From the NCBI GenBank assembly GCA_002104945.1, contig MCFH01000036.1, positions 200,001-264,000 on the forward strand: a DNA stretch of 64,000 nucleotides, read 5' to 3'. Source of the DNA: Piromyces finnis (lineage: Eukaryota > Neocallimastigomycota > Neocallimastigomycetes > Neocallimastigales > Neocallimastigaceae). Within the stretch, counting starts at the first letter, position 1; each line of letters begins with the position of its first letter. A program made the position numbers and the translations under genes. This document shows, in pieces, positions 1-12,067 of the stretch. The notes beneath the pieces were generated by a model, which ran no database searches, was not told the DNA's origin, and saw nothing but the letters and a program-made list of their open reading frames with translations.

Positions 1-93
1 AATATATATACATATATATACATATATATTATATCTATATATCTATTTTTCCTCTTTTTTTTTTTTTTTATTGGAAAATAAATAACCTTATAG

Positions 94-228
94 CCAACGG
101 TAAAAAAGACCTATGCCGATTTTAAAAGAACGCATCAAGATACCTGGCATGAAGATATACAAAAATTTAATGATGAACAATTATCTATTTTAACCGATTT
201 ATTAATTTCACCTTCCTATTATGCTTAA
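94..228 (+). CDS. 3'-terminal exon of an unrecognised protein (5' part outside window)
   Basis: Reading back from the TAA at 226-228 gives 44 sense codons with ordinary codon choice, ending in ...LLISPSYYA. The frame runs up to a TAG at 91-93 that is preceded by a T-rich tract and an AT-rich spacer, as expected for a 3' splice site, so the exon most likely starts at 94 in phase 0. The peptide is polar and charged ([20 protein letters not shown] is its middle part) and looks like the C-terminus of a soluble protein. I do not recognise the family. Everything before 91 looks like intron. The call rests on composition, an open frame and one splice site only. Confidence 0.5.
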   Translation, partial: PTVKKTYADFKRTHQDTWHEDIQKFNDEQLSILTDLLISPSYYA

Positions 229-2456
229 AAGTTCTATTCATTCATATACACCTACTACACATACACCCACCTTCTTTCTCCATCACCACAATAACAATAA
301 AAATTCAATAATAAATCAAATGTTAATGCATTCTTTTTTATTTTTCTTTTCTTTTCTTTCTTTAATAATTAATAATAATTAATAGTAATAATAAAGTAAA
401 ATAATAATACTAATAAAATAATCAAGGAAAGGAAAATAAACCTTCCTAATAAATAAATACTACTAATAAAAAAATAAAATAAAATAAAATAAAAATATTA
501 TATATTATTATTATATAATAAATATATAATAAATATAGAGAGTATTTACTTTTTTTTCATCCTTTTTTTTTTTTTTTTATTTTTAAATAAATAACAATAA
601 ATATTTGGTTGGGGTATAGTATTTCTAATAATAATAATAATAATAATAATAATATATCACAAGTTGTTTTTTTTTTTTTAATAATGAAACAAAAAAAAAA
701 AAAAAAAAAAATACTAAATAATACTATTTATTCTTTTCTTTATCATTTATAGGGATCATATTAATTATGATTATATTTTATCTATTTAGTACACCTTTTG
801 TTATTATATATTTTGTATTGTAGTATTGAATAGTTTATAATAAACTTTTTTTTAAAAAAAAAAAAAAAAAAATAATTAATAATAAAAACTTTGGAATCAA
901 CGGTTAATACACTTTTAAAAAAAAAAAAAAAGTGATCGACACAAAAATCTTTAAAAAAAATTTTTTTTTTTTTTTTTGATTTTTGATTTTCTTTTATTTT
1001 ACAGCATTTATTATTATTATTATTATTATTAACTATTAATTATTAATTATTTTTCTTTTTTGTTTTGTTTTGTTTTATATGTATATATTTTATGATGTAT
1101 ATATATATATTTTTAAAATATTTCTTTGTTTTGTCGATTAATTTCAAAGAAATATTATTTAATTAATGGTGATTATTTTTTTTTAAAGTTTATATACATT
1201 TTTATTTTATATACTTTAAGGTTTTAATGCGTTTCAACCTCTAGAGATTGTTTTCGTTCATTATTTTTAAAGTTATAATAAAATAAAAGTTGAAAAAGTA
1301 TGGAATGTTTTTTGTCTTTATCGTTTTTTTTTTTTTTTTTTTCATTCTTTTTTTAAAAAAAGAAATAAAATAAAAAAAAAAGTTATTATTATTACGGTTG
1401 TTATCGTTTATAAAGTATTTATCATTCTTTTTTTTCTTAGAAAAAAAAAAAAAAGATGAAACTTTAAAAGTTTCAGAATAATATATAATAAATATAAAAA
1501 CAAAGTTCGTATTAGATCTCTTTTTTTTTTTTAAAACATTTTTTCTATATAACTATTGGTTACCAAAATGATTAATAAAAAAAATAATATTTTTGAATTG
1601 CTTTTTTTTTTGTTTGTTTGTTTGTTTTCCTTATTAACAATTAGAATTTGTTTTTTTTTTTTTGTTTTTTTTTTTTGGTATTGGTATTGGTTTTGTTTTG
1701 TTTTGTTTTGTTTTTTTTGTTTTGTTTTTTTTACTTTAAATAAAAATGAAATGAATAGAATTTGAATTTGTTTATTTTGAGTTTCTATGATTGCTATTAG
1801 TTTTAACCCTTTTTCATTTCATTTTACTTTTCATAACACAAAAGTTATAAAAGGTAAAAACGAACTTTTTTTTTTCAATTTTTTTTTATTTATCTATATT
1901 GAAATATAGATAGTTAAATATTAATTATATATAGATATTTTTTTTTCCTATATAGATTTTCTATAAGGATATATACTTCTTTTTTTTTATACTGTTTAAA
2001 AAAAAAAAGAAAATAAAAAAAAAGAATAAATAAATTACTTTATATAAAAAAAGAAATAAATAAATAGTATGTTTTTTTTTTTTTTGTTTTTGTTTTTTTG
2101 TTTTTTCTGTTTTTTTTTTTTTTTTTTTTTTATAAATAAAACTATAATTAAATAAATAATATTATGGGATATAAGTTAAAAAAAAAATTATAAAAAAAAA
2201 AACTATCTTTTAAAATTAAATTTTAATTCTATTTTTTTTTTTTTTTCTGAATTTAAATAATTAGATATGGAAAGATTAAATTGTATATAATAGATAATGA
2301 TATTATTAATGGGAAGGGTAAAATTTAGGTAACTTTTTTTTTTTTTTTTTGAAAAATGATATTATAATATTTTTTTAAAAAAAAAAAGTAAAACTATAAA
2401 AAATTGGGGTGTATATAAGGTGTTTTTTTTTTTTGTTTGTTTTGTTTTTTTTGTTT
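229..2456. other. Intergenic DNA between two convergent genes
   Basis: This is almost pure A+T with many homopolymer runs of 10-20 bases, short (TAA)n tracts near 628-652 and 1009-1030, and TTTTG-type pentamers near 1060-1078 and 1690-1720. A short open frame near 1556-1765 is only translated T-runs. I see no exon, tRNA or rRNA here. The right end should hold the 3' UTR of the epimerase gene. Confidence 0.7.
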
Positions 2457-4111
2457 TTAATTGAATTTAGCAACGCTTTCCTTGAAAGTAGAAATAACTT
2501 TAGCTGGTTCAGGGCTCTTAAAGATAACTGTACCAGAAACAATAACATTAGCACCAGCTTCAGCACATTGATCAATGTTACTAACTAAGATACCACCATC
2601 AACTTCAATATTAAGATTTGGGTATTTTTCACGAAGAGTTTTACACTAGTATTAAAATATAATAAAAAATAAGGATTAATAGAGATAAAATAAAATAATA
2701 TTTATCTATTGATATTATTCAATTTATTCCTTATTGATAAAAAAAATAAAGAAATTTATATTTAGAGAATTTAGTCCATTTCATAACACTTTTTTTTTTT
2801 TTCTAATAATAATTCTCAAAATAACTTTTTCTATTGAGTATGGACCATCCCTTGACTTTTTTTTTTTTTCTAATAATAATTCTCAAAATAACTTTTTCTA
2901 TTGAGTATGGACCATCCCTTGACTTTTTTTTTTTTTTCTAATAATAATTCTCAAAATAACTTTTTCTATTGAGTATGGACCATCCCTTGACTTTTTTTTC
3001 TAATAATAATTCTCAAAATAACTTTTTCCATTGAATATGGTCCATCCCTTGACTTTTTTTTTTTTTATAATTTTCATAATAAATACTAAATAATAAAAAA
3101 GATAAAATAAAATAATATACCTTTAATAAACAACTTTCAATTAAAGATTGACCACCAAAACCTGGTTCAACTGTCATCACCAAAACCATATCAATTTTAT
3201 CGGCGTATGGTAAAACCCATTCAACTGGAGTTTTTGGCTTAATAGCAATACCGACCTTCATACCAGCTTTTTTGATTTTTTCAATAAGAAGACCAGTATT
3301 ATCAACTGTTTTTTTTTTTTTTATGGGGTTGTGTTTTTATTAAAAAAAAAAAAAAAAGTTAATATGAAAATTATCTGAATATTATTTTTTTTAAACAATA
3401 ACAAAAAATGGATACTCTTTTAAAAAGAGTTGAAATAGTTATTGATATTTACTAGAAGCTTCAATATGGAAAGTAAACATATCAGCACCAGCATCAGCAA
3501 AGTCGTCTACCCACTATTTTTTTTTTTTGAATATTTTAAAAAAAATTATTAATATTGAATTTTTTTTTTATTATTTATTTATTTGAATAAACTAGTATAA
3601 ATTGTGGAATTATATCTCTATTTTTCAAATAGTTACTTTTTCTGGTTCAGATACCATAAGGTGACAATCTGTTTAAAATAAAAATTGTAATAATAAGGTT
3701 ATGAATATGAATTTTTTGAAATTTTGAAATCTATTTATAGAAATGTATTATCAAACTGGTTTCTTTTTTTTTTTTTTTATTTTCTTCACTAATTTACCTA
3801 AGAAAGCATGTGGTCTAGTGGCCTTAAAACTTTTAATAACTGGAGCACCAATGGTAATATTTGGTACAAAGTGACTATGAATATTTATTAAAATAGATAT
3901 TATAGTATTATAGTAGTTAATATATTTAATATCTAAATTCTATTAAAAAAAAAAAAAAAAAAAAACTCCAAATTTAAGAGTATAATATTTACCCATCCAT
4001 AACATCCATATGTAACCAGTCAGCACCATTATCTATCATACGTTGACCTTCATTAGATAAGTCAGCAAAGTTAGAAGAAAGCATTGATGGGGAGATTATT
4101 GGAGTAACCAT
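2457..4111 (-). CDS. RPE: Ribulose-phosphate 3-epimerase, six exons, 220 aa
   Basis: This cytosolic TIM-barrel enzyme interconverts D-ribulose 5-phosphate and D-xylulose 5-phosphate in the non-oxidative pentose phosphate pathway. Exons (transcript order): 4111-3993, 3874-3798, 3668-3637, 3513-3453, 3305-3121, 2645-2457; the phases agree and give 220 residues, the family's normal length. Visible signatures are [13 protein letters not shown] at the N-terminus, the metal ligands H34 and D36 (HMDVMDGHFVPN), H68 ([11 protein letters not shown]), the [10 protein letters not shown] phosphate loop, and D174 in EVDGGI. H34, D36, H68 and D174 are the expected four metal ligands, so the enzyme should be active. 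All donors begin GTA; acceptors are TAG or CAG. Intron 5 (2646-3120) carries a minisatellite. The exon 5 to 6 junction reads [18 protein letters not shown], slightly unusual just after the phosphate loop. Confidence 0.95.
2803..3066. repeat. Minisatellite, about 4 copies of a 62-68 bp unit, inside RPE intron 5
   Basis: Four head-to-tail copies begin at 2803, 2870, 2938 and 3000, each starting CTAATAATAATTCTCAAAAT and running through ATGGACCATCCCTTGAC into a T-run. The copies differ mainly in T-run length. The last copy has three substitutions (CCATTGAATATGGTCC), so it is the most diverged. The unit is richer in G+C than the flanking intron. Confidence 0.92.
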
Positions 4112-5470
4112 GTTGGAAATCTTTATATATATATAATTATTTATTATTTAAAAAAATAGTTTTTTTAAAAAAAAAAAAAGATAGGTAGGTAGGTAGGTGT
4201 AGGTGTGTGTGTTTATTTCTTTTATTACTTAAAAAAGCAGAGTTTAAAAATAATAATATAGTAGGAAAGCTATATTTTTATTATTAAAATAAAAAAACCT
4301 ATTTTTATATTTTTATAGTGTGTAATAAAAAATAATTTAGTGTGTAATAAAAAATTAATAATAAAAAAAGATATAAAATAAAATTAAGAAAAAAATTATT
4401 TTTATACATTTTAATAATTTAAAATAAAAAAAAATTTAATAATATAATAAATCTAAAATTAATTTTATTGGTGGAAATGTTCATCTATTGAATTAATAAT
4501 AAAAAAAATAAAATAAAAAATAAAATATTCTATATATTATTATTATTATTATTATTATTATGATTATTATTATTATATATCAAAAAAAAAGGTTTCTTTT
4601 TCTTCTTCTAATTATTATTTTATTTTATTTTATTTTCTATATTCCTTAGTACAAATTATAAAAGGAAAAAAAAAAAAAACATAAATAAAAATGTAACACC
4701 ACCATTATTATTAATATTTATTATTAATAATTAATAAAAAAAATTTTTTTTAATTAAATTTTTATATTATTTTTCTCGCGTTTAGTGTAGTTAGCTCTTC
4801 CTACACTTCTTCATTCCAATTGGTTTTTTATGCCTAAAAAAAGTGGGTAATTTTTAACGTTGAACATTCTATGTAAAATGTAGTTTCTCACTCTACATTT
4901 TTAATTTATGTAGTAATTTTATTGGTTGGTGAGTTTCCATAAAAGGAAAATGTGATACAATAACCTAACCCAATTATAATTTAATATAAAAAATTTAGTA
5001 TTCATAATTAATCATCAAAATTATTGATTAGGGTGAAAAGGATGAATTACTATTATTATTAATTAATATGTCAAATTTAATATAAAAATTTAATTAGTTC
5101 TATTGTAAATGTAATATGTAAAAAGCATGCCTCAATCTATCTGATAAATAAAAAAAAAAAGCCTGAAAGGTTAAGGTAATAATTTACTTTTAAAAGTAAA
5201 CGCACCAAACCCAATAAACAAAACAAACAACAACAACAACACGAGCATCAAAAAAAAAAATTTTTTTAATATTGGAAAAAAAAATGTTTCAAAATAAATC
5301 AAATTATAATTAATAAAGTTTTTACCAAAATCAAAAAAAAATCGACGATGGAAAAAAAAATATTAAAAAAAAGGTTGATCATTAAAAGTTTAAAAAATAA
5401 ACAAAAAGAGATGAAAAGGAAAAAAAAAAATTGGAAAAAGGGAAAAACTTTTTAGAAATTGTAAAACTAA

Positions 5471-5526
5471 ACTTGTAGGAACTTGTAGGAACTTGCAGGA
5501 ACCAGTGGGAACTTGTAGGAACTTGA
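5471..5526. repeat. 10-bp tandem repeat (ACTTGTAGGA), about 5.5 copies
   Basis: Five consecutive decamers at 5471-5520 read ACTTGTAGGA twice, ACTTGCAGGA, ACCAGTGGGA and ACTTGTAGGA, followed by a partial ACTTGATA. A 10-bp period equals about one helical turn. The relation to any gene is unknown. Confidence 0.9.
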
Positions 5527-6074
5527 TAATAAAAAAAAATTCTAGAAATAGAGTAAATCTTTAAATATAGTTTGGAATAGAATGAAATGAAAATAGAAAG
5601 ACGATTGAATACCTATTCATGATGATTGATCTGTTTATTATTATTAAATGGAGTTTCAAGGTCAAATTCATTTTTCTTATTTTATAAAGTTTGTTACTAA
5701 GGAAAATGTTAACTTTATTCATTAATAATTTTAAAACTTGGGCAAAGATTTTCAGTAACACAAAATTTAATATGAAACAAGGAAAAAAAAATTTTTAAAA
5801 AAAAAAGACAAAAAGTTTTTTTTTTTCACGAAATTTTATAGGTCAAAAATCTTTCCGAAAAAAATGTTTCTTTTTTAAAATGAGGGACAAAAAAGACTTT
5901 TTTTATTTTATTGGAAAAAAAGTTTTTTTTTGTTATTGTTGTTGTTATTGTTGTTGTTGCTAATTAAAAAAAATGAAATATATAAAATTAAACCTAATAA
6001 ATGGAATGAGTATAAAGTAATAAATGCGTTATTCTTTTTTCTTTTTAAAATAGATTGAATACATTGAGTACTTT

Positions 6075-6265
6075 TCTATTCTATTCTATTCTATTACTTT
6101 ATTCTATTACTTTTTATTATATTATATTTCTATTCTATTACTTTCAATTCTATTCTATTACTTTATTATATTACTTTCAATCGTATTATATTACTTTATT
6201 ATATTACTTTTTATTGTATTATATTACTTTATTCTATTAATTTATTCTATTACGTTTTATTCTAT
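6075..6265. repeat. TTCTA/TTACTT pentamer-hexamer low-complexity tract
   Basis: Reiterated CTATT, ATTAC and TTTATT words make a degenerate satellite. It is open in one frame only because the words lack stop codons in that frame. Confidence 0.7.
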
Positions 6266-9200
6266 TCTATTAAAGTTGTTTACATTGTTTAATTACAAAT
6301 CTTTACATTTACATTTACTTTCTCTATTCTTGCCAATAAACATCCTACAATTCTTTTTTAATTCATAACAATTATTTGTTACGTATTGGGTACACATGGA
6401 AAATAAATAAATAAAAAAAAAGGAACAACAGTTATCATTAAAAAAAATGTTTATTTGTGGGAGTCATCCTTTTGGAAAATTTTCAAAGGAAAAATAAAAA
6501 TTAAAAAAATCCATGTCAATATCCCTTTTATTTCTTTATATTTCTCTACTCTTTTTTTTTTTTTTTCAAATGAGGGCGCACTTATAAAGAAAGGAATTTA
6601 TAAAATAAATATTAGTGGTGGTGGTGGTGGTGATGGTGATGGTGATGGTGATGGAGGATAAACTTTATTTCATAAGTGATACATTTTTAAATATAAAAAT
6701 ATATTCTATTTAAATATACTGATTTTTATTGGTCCTATAAAGTTCTATATACAAACCTATCTTTTATTTTTGTATTATTGGCTGTTGGCTAAAACCTACT
6801 AATCATTGACTATTATTGAGCCAATAATAAAAAGGAATAGTTTGTTTAATGTGTGTGTTTGAAATAAAATAAAATAATAAATATTGATAGATAGTCATAT
6901 AGACATATATAGACATATAGAGAGGGTTTATCTAGTTCAATAACTGTAAAATTTACAATGAAATACAATGAAATACAATGAAAATAGTTTTTCTTTTTAT
7001 AGAGTTTTATCATTAAAGAATGATTTATACATTTATTTTTCCTTGTTTTTTTTTTTTTTTTTTTTTTTGTTCCTTCCTTCCTTCCTCTCTTTTCACTTTC
7101 CTTCTTCCTTTAATTCAAGAATAATGTATACATACATGGGAAGAAGAAAGCATAAATGAATGTAAATGGAAAATTTAAATTTATGCGGTCTTTTTTTTTT
7201 TCAATAGAATTAAAAAAACAATCAACACCAACCAATAGTTTTCATTCTTATTATGGAATTTTTTTTTTTTTTCCAACTCTAATTCACTCTAAAAAAAAAA
7301 AAGGGCTTATATTGATCACCACGCTTATTATTAATAGACTGTTAATAAAGAATAGCGTGTTGGAATAAAAAAGAAAAAAAATAATTACAAAGTATATTAG
7401 TATATTAGTATATTATTTCATAGATTATAGAATAATGTTATTATAATAAAAACCATTTATAAAGAATAGAACATTTATTATAAAGTTTTATAGGTTATTT
7501 GTTTGACACATTTTTTACTATTATTACTCAATGAAAAAAGGATTATCCCAACTTTATTTTTTATTTTTTTTTTCCTTTTAAAACAATAATTTATTATTAT
7601 ATGGGGAATAATAGTGTAAATCTATTATTGAATTTATATTAATATACCAACCAATTAATTTTAAATCTTTTTCAATGGGATGATCCTTCCCATTTTGAAA
7701 AATAATTTTATTTATTAAAAAAATTTTAATTAATATTATTTCTTTATTTCATTCATGATATGTTCCATTATAGTATGCACCACCACCACCACCACCACCA
7801 AAACATAAAAAATGTTTTACCATGTGATATAAAACATAAATAAATGGGAAACAGAGTAAAAAAAAAAATGGAATTAACCCTACAAAAATTAAAAAGGTTA
7901 AAGAATATTAATGTATTCTCTACATACTCTCTTGATTTTTATTAGGATATTGATATTTTTGGAGGGTGATAAAAAATATTTATTAAACCATCGCTCATTA
8001 TAAATCAGTACTAAAAAAAAAATGAATAGCTTTGTTTTATAAGAATAAGAATTAATGGAATGCTATTTTATAAAATACTTTTGTTTTTATGGTGATGATG
8101 ATGGGTTAGGGAAAGTGTTAAACTACTTTAAGAATTAAAGTAAACATTTATATAGCGTAAAAGTTTGATTAAATATATATATTACAATATTACATATAGG
8201 AGAATATACCTTTTAAAACTTTATTTAAAAAAAATGAACCATTATGATGAAATAAAAATGCACTTTTTTAAAGATTTATACCTGCCTATTATAGTTATTA
8301 TAGTGGTATTTACTTATTATTAAATTTAATTGAAACAGACAACAACACTCAAAAATTTAAAGAAGGATAATAGTATTTTCTTTTCTTGTGATACAAAAAA
8401 TTAAAACATTAATAACATCTTTATTTATATTCCTCGGTTATTGGTAAGAACTGTAAGAACTGTAAGAACTAGTGAAAAAAAAAAAAAAAAATTTAGAGAT
8501 TTTTTTGGGATATTCTAAATTTTGGAACATTTAATTTATTATTGGCTGGACCTTTGAGAGACTTGAACCTACTGGAAAATAATTTTGGAAAACAAAACTA
8601 TCAAATTTCCTATTTTATGGGAGACTTCTTGGGAAAATAAAAATATTAATATTGGTATGGACTTGATATTCTGTCCGTTTGATATTTGATATAGACAATT
8701 CATCATAATTAAAATTATATATATATGTATTGCATAACTATTAGTTTTGATTTATTAAACATGGCTAGCTACAAATTAAAAGATTAACTTTTTTTTTTTT
8801 TTATATAGACTGGAATATCTAATATTGTTTCAATGAAAATAATTATATATTCCATATTTTTTTAACCTATAAATCTTGATATTAAAATTAAGTACTTTTT
8901 CAAAAAAAATTTTTTTAATAAAAAAGAACCAAGAAAATGATAAAATTTTATTATTTATATTAACTCTTTTTTACAAAGATTTGAATATAATTTTGTTTCA
9001 AATCAAATGCTGGTTTAATAGGATAATTAAAAAAATTCTACCTATTCTCGTTATTCTTTGTATTGCTATCACTATATCACTATATCACTATTATTATTTC
9101 TATTTTCTTAAAAAAAAAAAAAGTTCTTTTATACTTTTTTTATTGACATATATTGAAATGGTATTAATAATTGCGTAGGTGATATAAATGAATAATATGT

Positions 9201-9645
9201 TAAAAATGATCAATATTTATAATATCCTTATTATTATTATTGTTAGTTACACTTGGAAGGATAGTATAAAGTTTTAAGAATTATTCATTTTTATTAACAG
9301 TTCTAGAAGACCTAGGTATTTATTAGGAAAAAAATTCAAATTATTGGGGCATTTCACTAGTTATTGGTTGATTTTTAAAGAAATTTTATAAAACGGAAAA
9401 TAAATTTTTGGGAAAAGAGGAAAAAAAATCCAATTTCATGGAGGATTAAATTTTGATATGGAGGACTTTACTTTTTTTTAAGAAAAAAAAGCTAAAATAT
9501 TGAAAGGTAGGAAAAGAAAGAAAAGATATGACAAATTTTAATATATATGTTTTATCCTATAAATTAATATTTTTATTCATTTATAATAAATACAAAAGAT
9601 AGTACTCACCACCAACAACAAGAATAATGTAAAAAAAAAAAAAGG

Positions 9646-9646
<1 letters not shown>

Positions 9647-9677
<31 letters not shown>

Positions 9678-9841
9678 TAAAGTAATAATAATAATAATAA
9701 TAATAATTAGAGTAATAATAATAATAATAATAATAATAAGAATAATAATAAGAATAATTAATAAACATAATAATAATAATTAGAATAATAAACATAATAA
9801 TAATTAGAATAATAATAATAATAATAATTAGAATAATAAAC

Positions 9842-9921
<80 letters not shown>

Positions 9922-9991
9922 TAGAATAATAATAATAATAATAAACATAATAATAATAATAATAATAAACATAATAATAATAATAATAAAC

Positions 9992-10061
<70 letters not shown>
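9647..10061. repeat. (AAT)n microsatellite, about 415 bp, with periodic AAAC and TTAG interruptions
   Basis: This is almost uninterrupted (TAA)n. Interruptions AATAAACATAATAA and AATTAGAATAA recur at irregular spacing, which shows that larger units have themselves been duplicated. The 60-160 codon open frames on the minus strand (poly-Ile or poly-Tyr) are by-products of the repeat. Confidence 0.95.
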
Positions 10062-10062
<1 letters not shown>

Positions 10063-10699
10063 CAAATAAATAAATAAATAACAGTAACATTAACACAAAA
10101 TATATTAAACATAATAATACCTAGAACAATAATAAATAATAAATCGTATAGGTTAAAGAAAAAATGTTTAAAAAATAAAAAAAGAAAAACTCGGTTTAAT
10201 TATTTAAATTTCTATTATTTTGGAGGATAGATTCTTTCTGCTTCAATGCGTTAATTCATGTTATTGTAAAACTTTTCTTTTTATGATGATTGTCAATGGT
10301 ATATAATAAGAAGGGTTGTTGAAAAGAGTTGATATTTAAAATTACATTGTATACATTATACATATTGTATACGTCACCATCATTTATGGATTTATAATAG
10401 AACATGTGATTTCTAATTTATTGATAAATTTTAAACATTTTTATCCAATAATATTTCAATCTAAAAATTATTATCAATAATATACTTTTATAATATATTA
10501 CAATATATTTCAATATAATTTGTCAGAAGTACTGATTTTAATAAAAAAAGAAAATTTTAAAGTTTTTTTTTTTTTTTTTGAAATTTAGTTTTCATATCAA
10601 AATTGAAATCTTTTCTTTTTTGACTGGTATTTCTTGGAGAAATTTAAAAGTCATTTTAGAAACTTAGCAAAGCGGGTTTACCAAAATAAAGCAAGAAAA

Positions 10700-12067
10700 A
10701 TGAAATTGAATTATGAAGAATTGAAAACAAAGATTTTTCAATTAAAATGTTCCTTTCAATTCGTAAATGTTACTTTAGATTTGCAGTGGATAAACTTAGA
10801 ACCCTATCAGATACTTCAAAGGTTACTGAACGAAAATAAATCATTATTTTGCCAAAACTCTGAATTTAAGGCAAACGTGTTGGAAACGTTGGTAAATCTT
10901 GTTGACTATGTTTATAATAATTTTGAATTATTAAAAATTTTAGATTCATTAAATATTAATGAATTGAATAGATTGGTTAAACTGATTTCTATTTTACAAG
11001 ATTACATAATTCTTATAAATGATCAGAATCAGAAGATGCTTGTCGATGATTATATAAATTTGGAGAATTCAACACAAAACTTAAAATTGGTTTTTCGTTA
11101 TAAAAATGATAATATAGAGAATGTATCTAATATGTTAAATATTTGTAAAAGTTTTCTTAATTCTCTTAATAATTTACAAGAGAAAATAGATTTGAGATGG
11201 TTAATGAACAATTTATTATTTTATTTTTACAACAATGCTTGTAAAAATGTATTAAATTTAAAATTTTATATTGAAAAATGTAAAGATGGATTGTTGAAAT
11301 TGTTAGACAATGAAATTATAATTTTTAATAACATAAACCTTGAGCTTACTAATGAAATAGATTTTAAGGGTGTTGTAATGGAGTGGAAAAATACCTTTGA
11401 AGCTATTAATAATAAAATTATTAATGAAGAATGGTTAACATTAGGAATAATAAATTTTATAAGGGATCATACACAATATAAAAAAGTTAGTAATAGTACA
11501 GTAAAGTTAGTAGGTCAAGTAAGACATTTCAAAAATAGCACTCCTAATAGTTATGATAATAATGACTATATTGAAGGTGCTGCTGTTAAAGTCATGTATA
11601 AAGGTAAAGGAAAAATTTCATATACTCTAGTAAATTATTTATATCAATGTATTTATTTAGCCAAAATTAAATGTATGGGTGCAAAAAACTTATCAAAATT
11701 ATATGAAAATATCTTGGGCAAAAATAAATGTAATGATGTAAAAAATTTACGAGAATTAACTGATTTAATTAAAGAAAATATTTCATTTGAATTAGTTGAA
11801 AATAAGTTTGAATTACCCACAAATAATAATTGCCGTTATATGTATATTTTTATTTTTCAAATGAATGAAAATACAAAGAAAAATCTTCATTTCAGTAAAC
11901 CATTTACATTAATATGTGAAAGAAGATATAATGGTTCCAATAAAAAGAACAAAAGTGAATCTTTTTGTAATTTTCCTCAGCATCAAGAGCCTGATTTTAC
12001 AAGTTTTATATATGATATAAGGCCATATATAAAATATAATGAAAGTGAGAACTATTTTTTCTATTGA
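10700..12067 (+). CDS. Single-exon protein of unknown family, about 455 aa
   Basis: The frame is open from 10607 to the TGA at 12065-12067. No ATG occurs before 10700, so I take the ATG at 10700 (context AAAAATG, product starting MKLNYEELKTK); a spliced 5' exon joining the 31 upstream open codons cannot be excluded. The protein is helical and leucine/asparagine-rich with no signal peptide and no membrane segment. The N-terminal two thirds is full of amphipathic helices (e.g. LNELNRLVKLISILQDYIIL region). The C-terminal third has a more globular look: a glycine-bearing segment (VKLVGQVRHFK, IEGAAVKVMYKGKGKISYTL) and scattered Cys. I do not recognise it. Third-position AT bias matches the neighbours. 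The coding nature is well supported by length and composition; the function is open. Confidence 0.75.
   Translation: MKLNYEELKTKIFQLKCSFQFVNVTLDLQWINLEPYQILQRLLNENKSLFCQNSEFKANVLETLVNLVDYVYNNFELLKILDSLNINELNRLVKLISILQDYIILINDQNQKMLVDDYINLENSTQNLKLVFRYKNDNIENVSNMLNICKSFLNSLNNLQEKIDLRWLMNNLLFYFYNNACKNVLNLKFYIEKCKDGLLKLLDNEIIIFNNINLELTNEIDFKGVVMEWKNTFEAINNKIINEEWLTLGIINFIRDHTQYKKVSNSTVKLVGQVRHFKNSTPNSYDNNDYIEGAAVKVMYKGKGKISYTLVNYLYQCIYLAKIKCMGAKNLSKLYENILGKNKCNDVKNLRELTDLIKENISFELVENKFELPTNNNCRYMYIFIFQMNENTKKNLHFSKPFTLICERRYNGSNKKNKSESFCNFPQHQEPDFTSFIYDIRPYIKYNESENYFFY

Larger units (their letters stand above)
4112..10699. other. Long gene-free stretch between divergent RPE and the 10.7-kb gene
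   Basis: I see no supportable gene here. About 4770-4990 is less AT-rich and holds imperfect inverted motifs such as ATGTAAAATGTAG and CTCTACATTTTT; it lies 0.7 kb upstream of RPE and may be regulatory. Slightly GC-richer patches at 8520-8760 and 9300-9480 contain no frame of use and may be old decayed repeats. The rest is homopolymers and microsatellites, the larger of which are listed separately, plus a GGT/GAT run at 6615-6657. Confidence 0.6.

Noticed and set aside
3013-3261. An 82-codon minus-strand frame as an independent gene
   Set aside because: Its first part is RPE exon 5; the rest is read-through into the intron and minisatellite.
8876-9178. A 100-codon plus-strand frame with hydrophobic stretches
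   Set aside because: It starts at TTG, has no neighbouring exon signals, and its composition is that of random AT-rich DNA.
9577-10112. Overlapping minus-strand open frames of 60-160 codons (poly-Ile, poly-Tyr, poly-Leu)
   Set aside because: They are frame-by-frame translations of the (AAT)n array and lack any other protein-like content.
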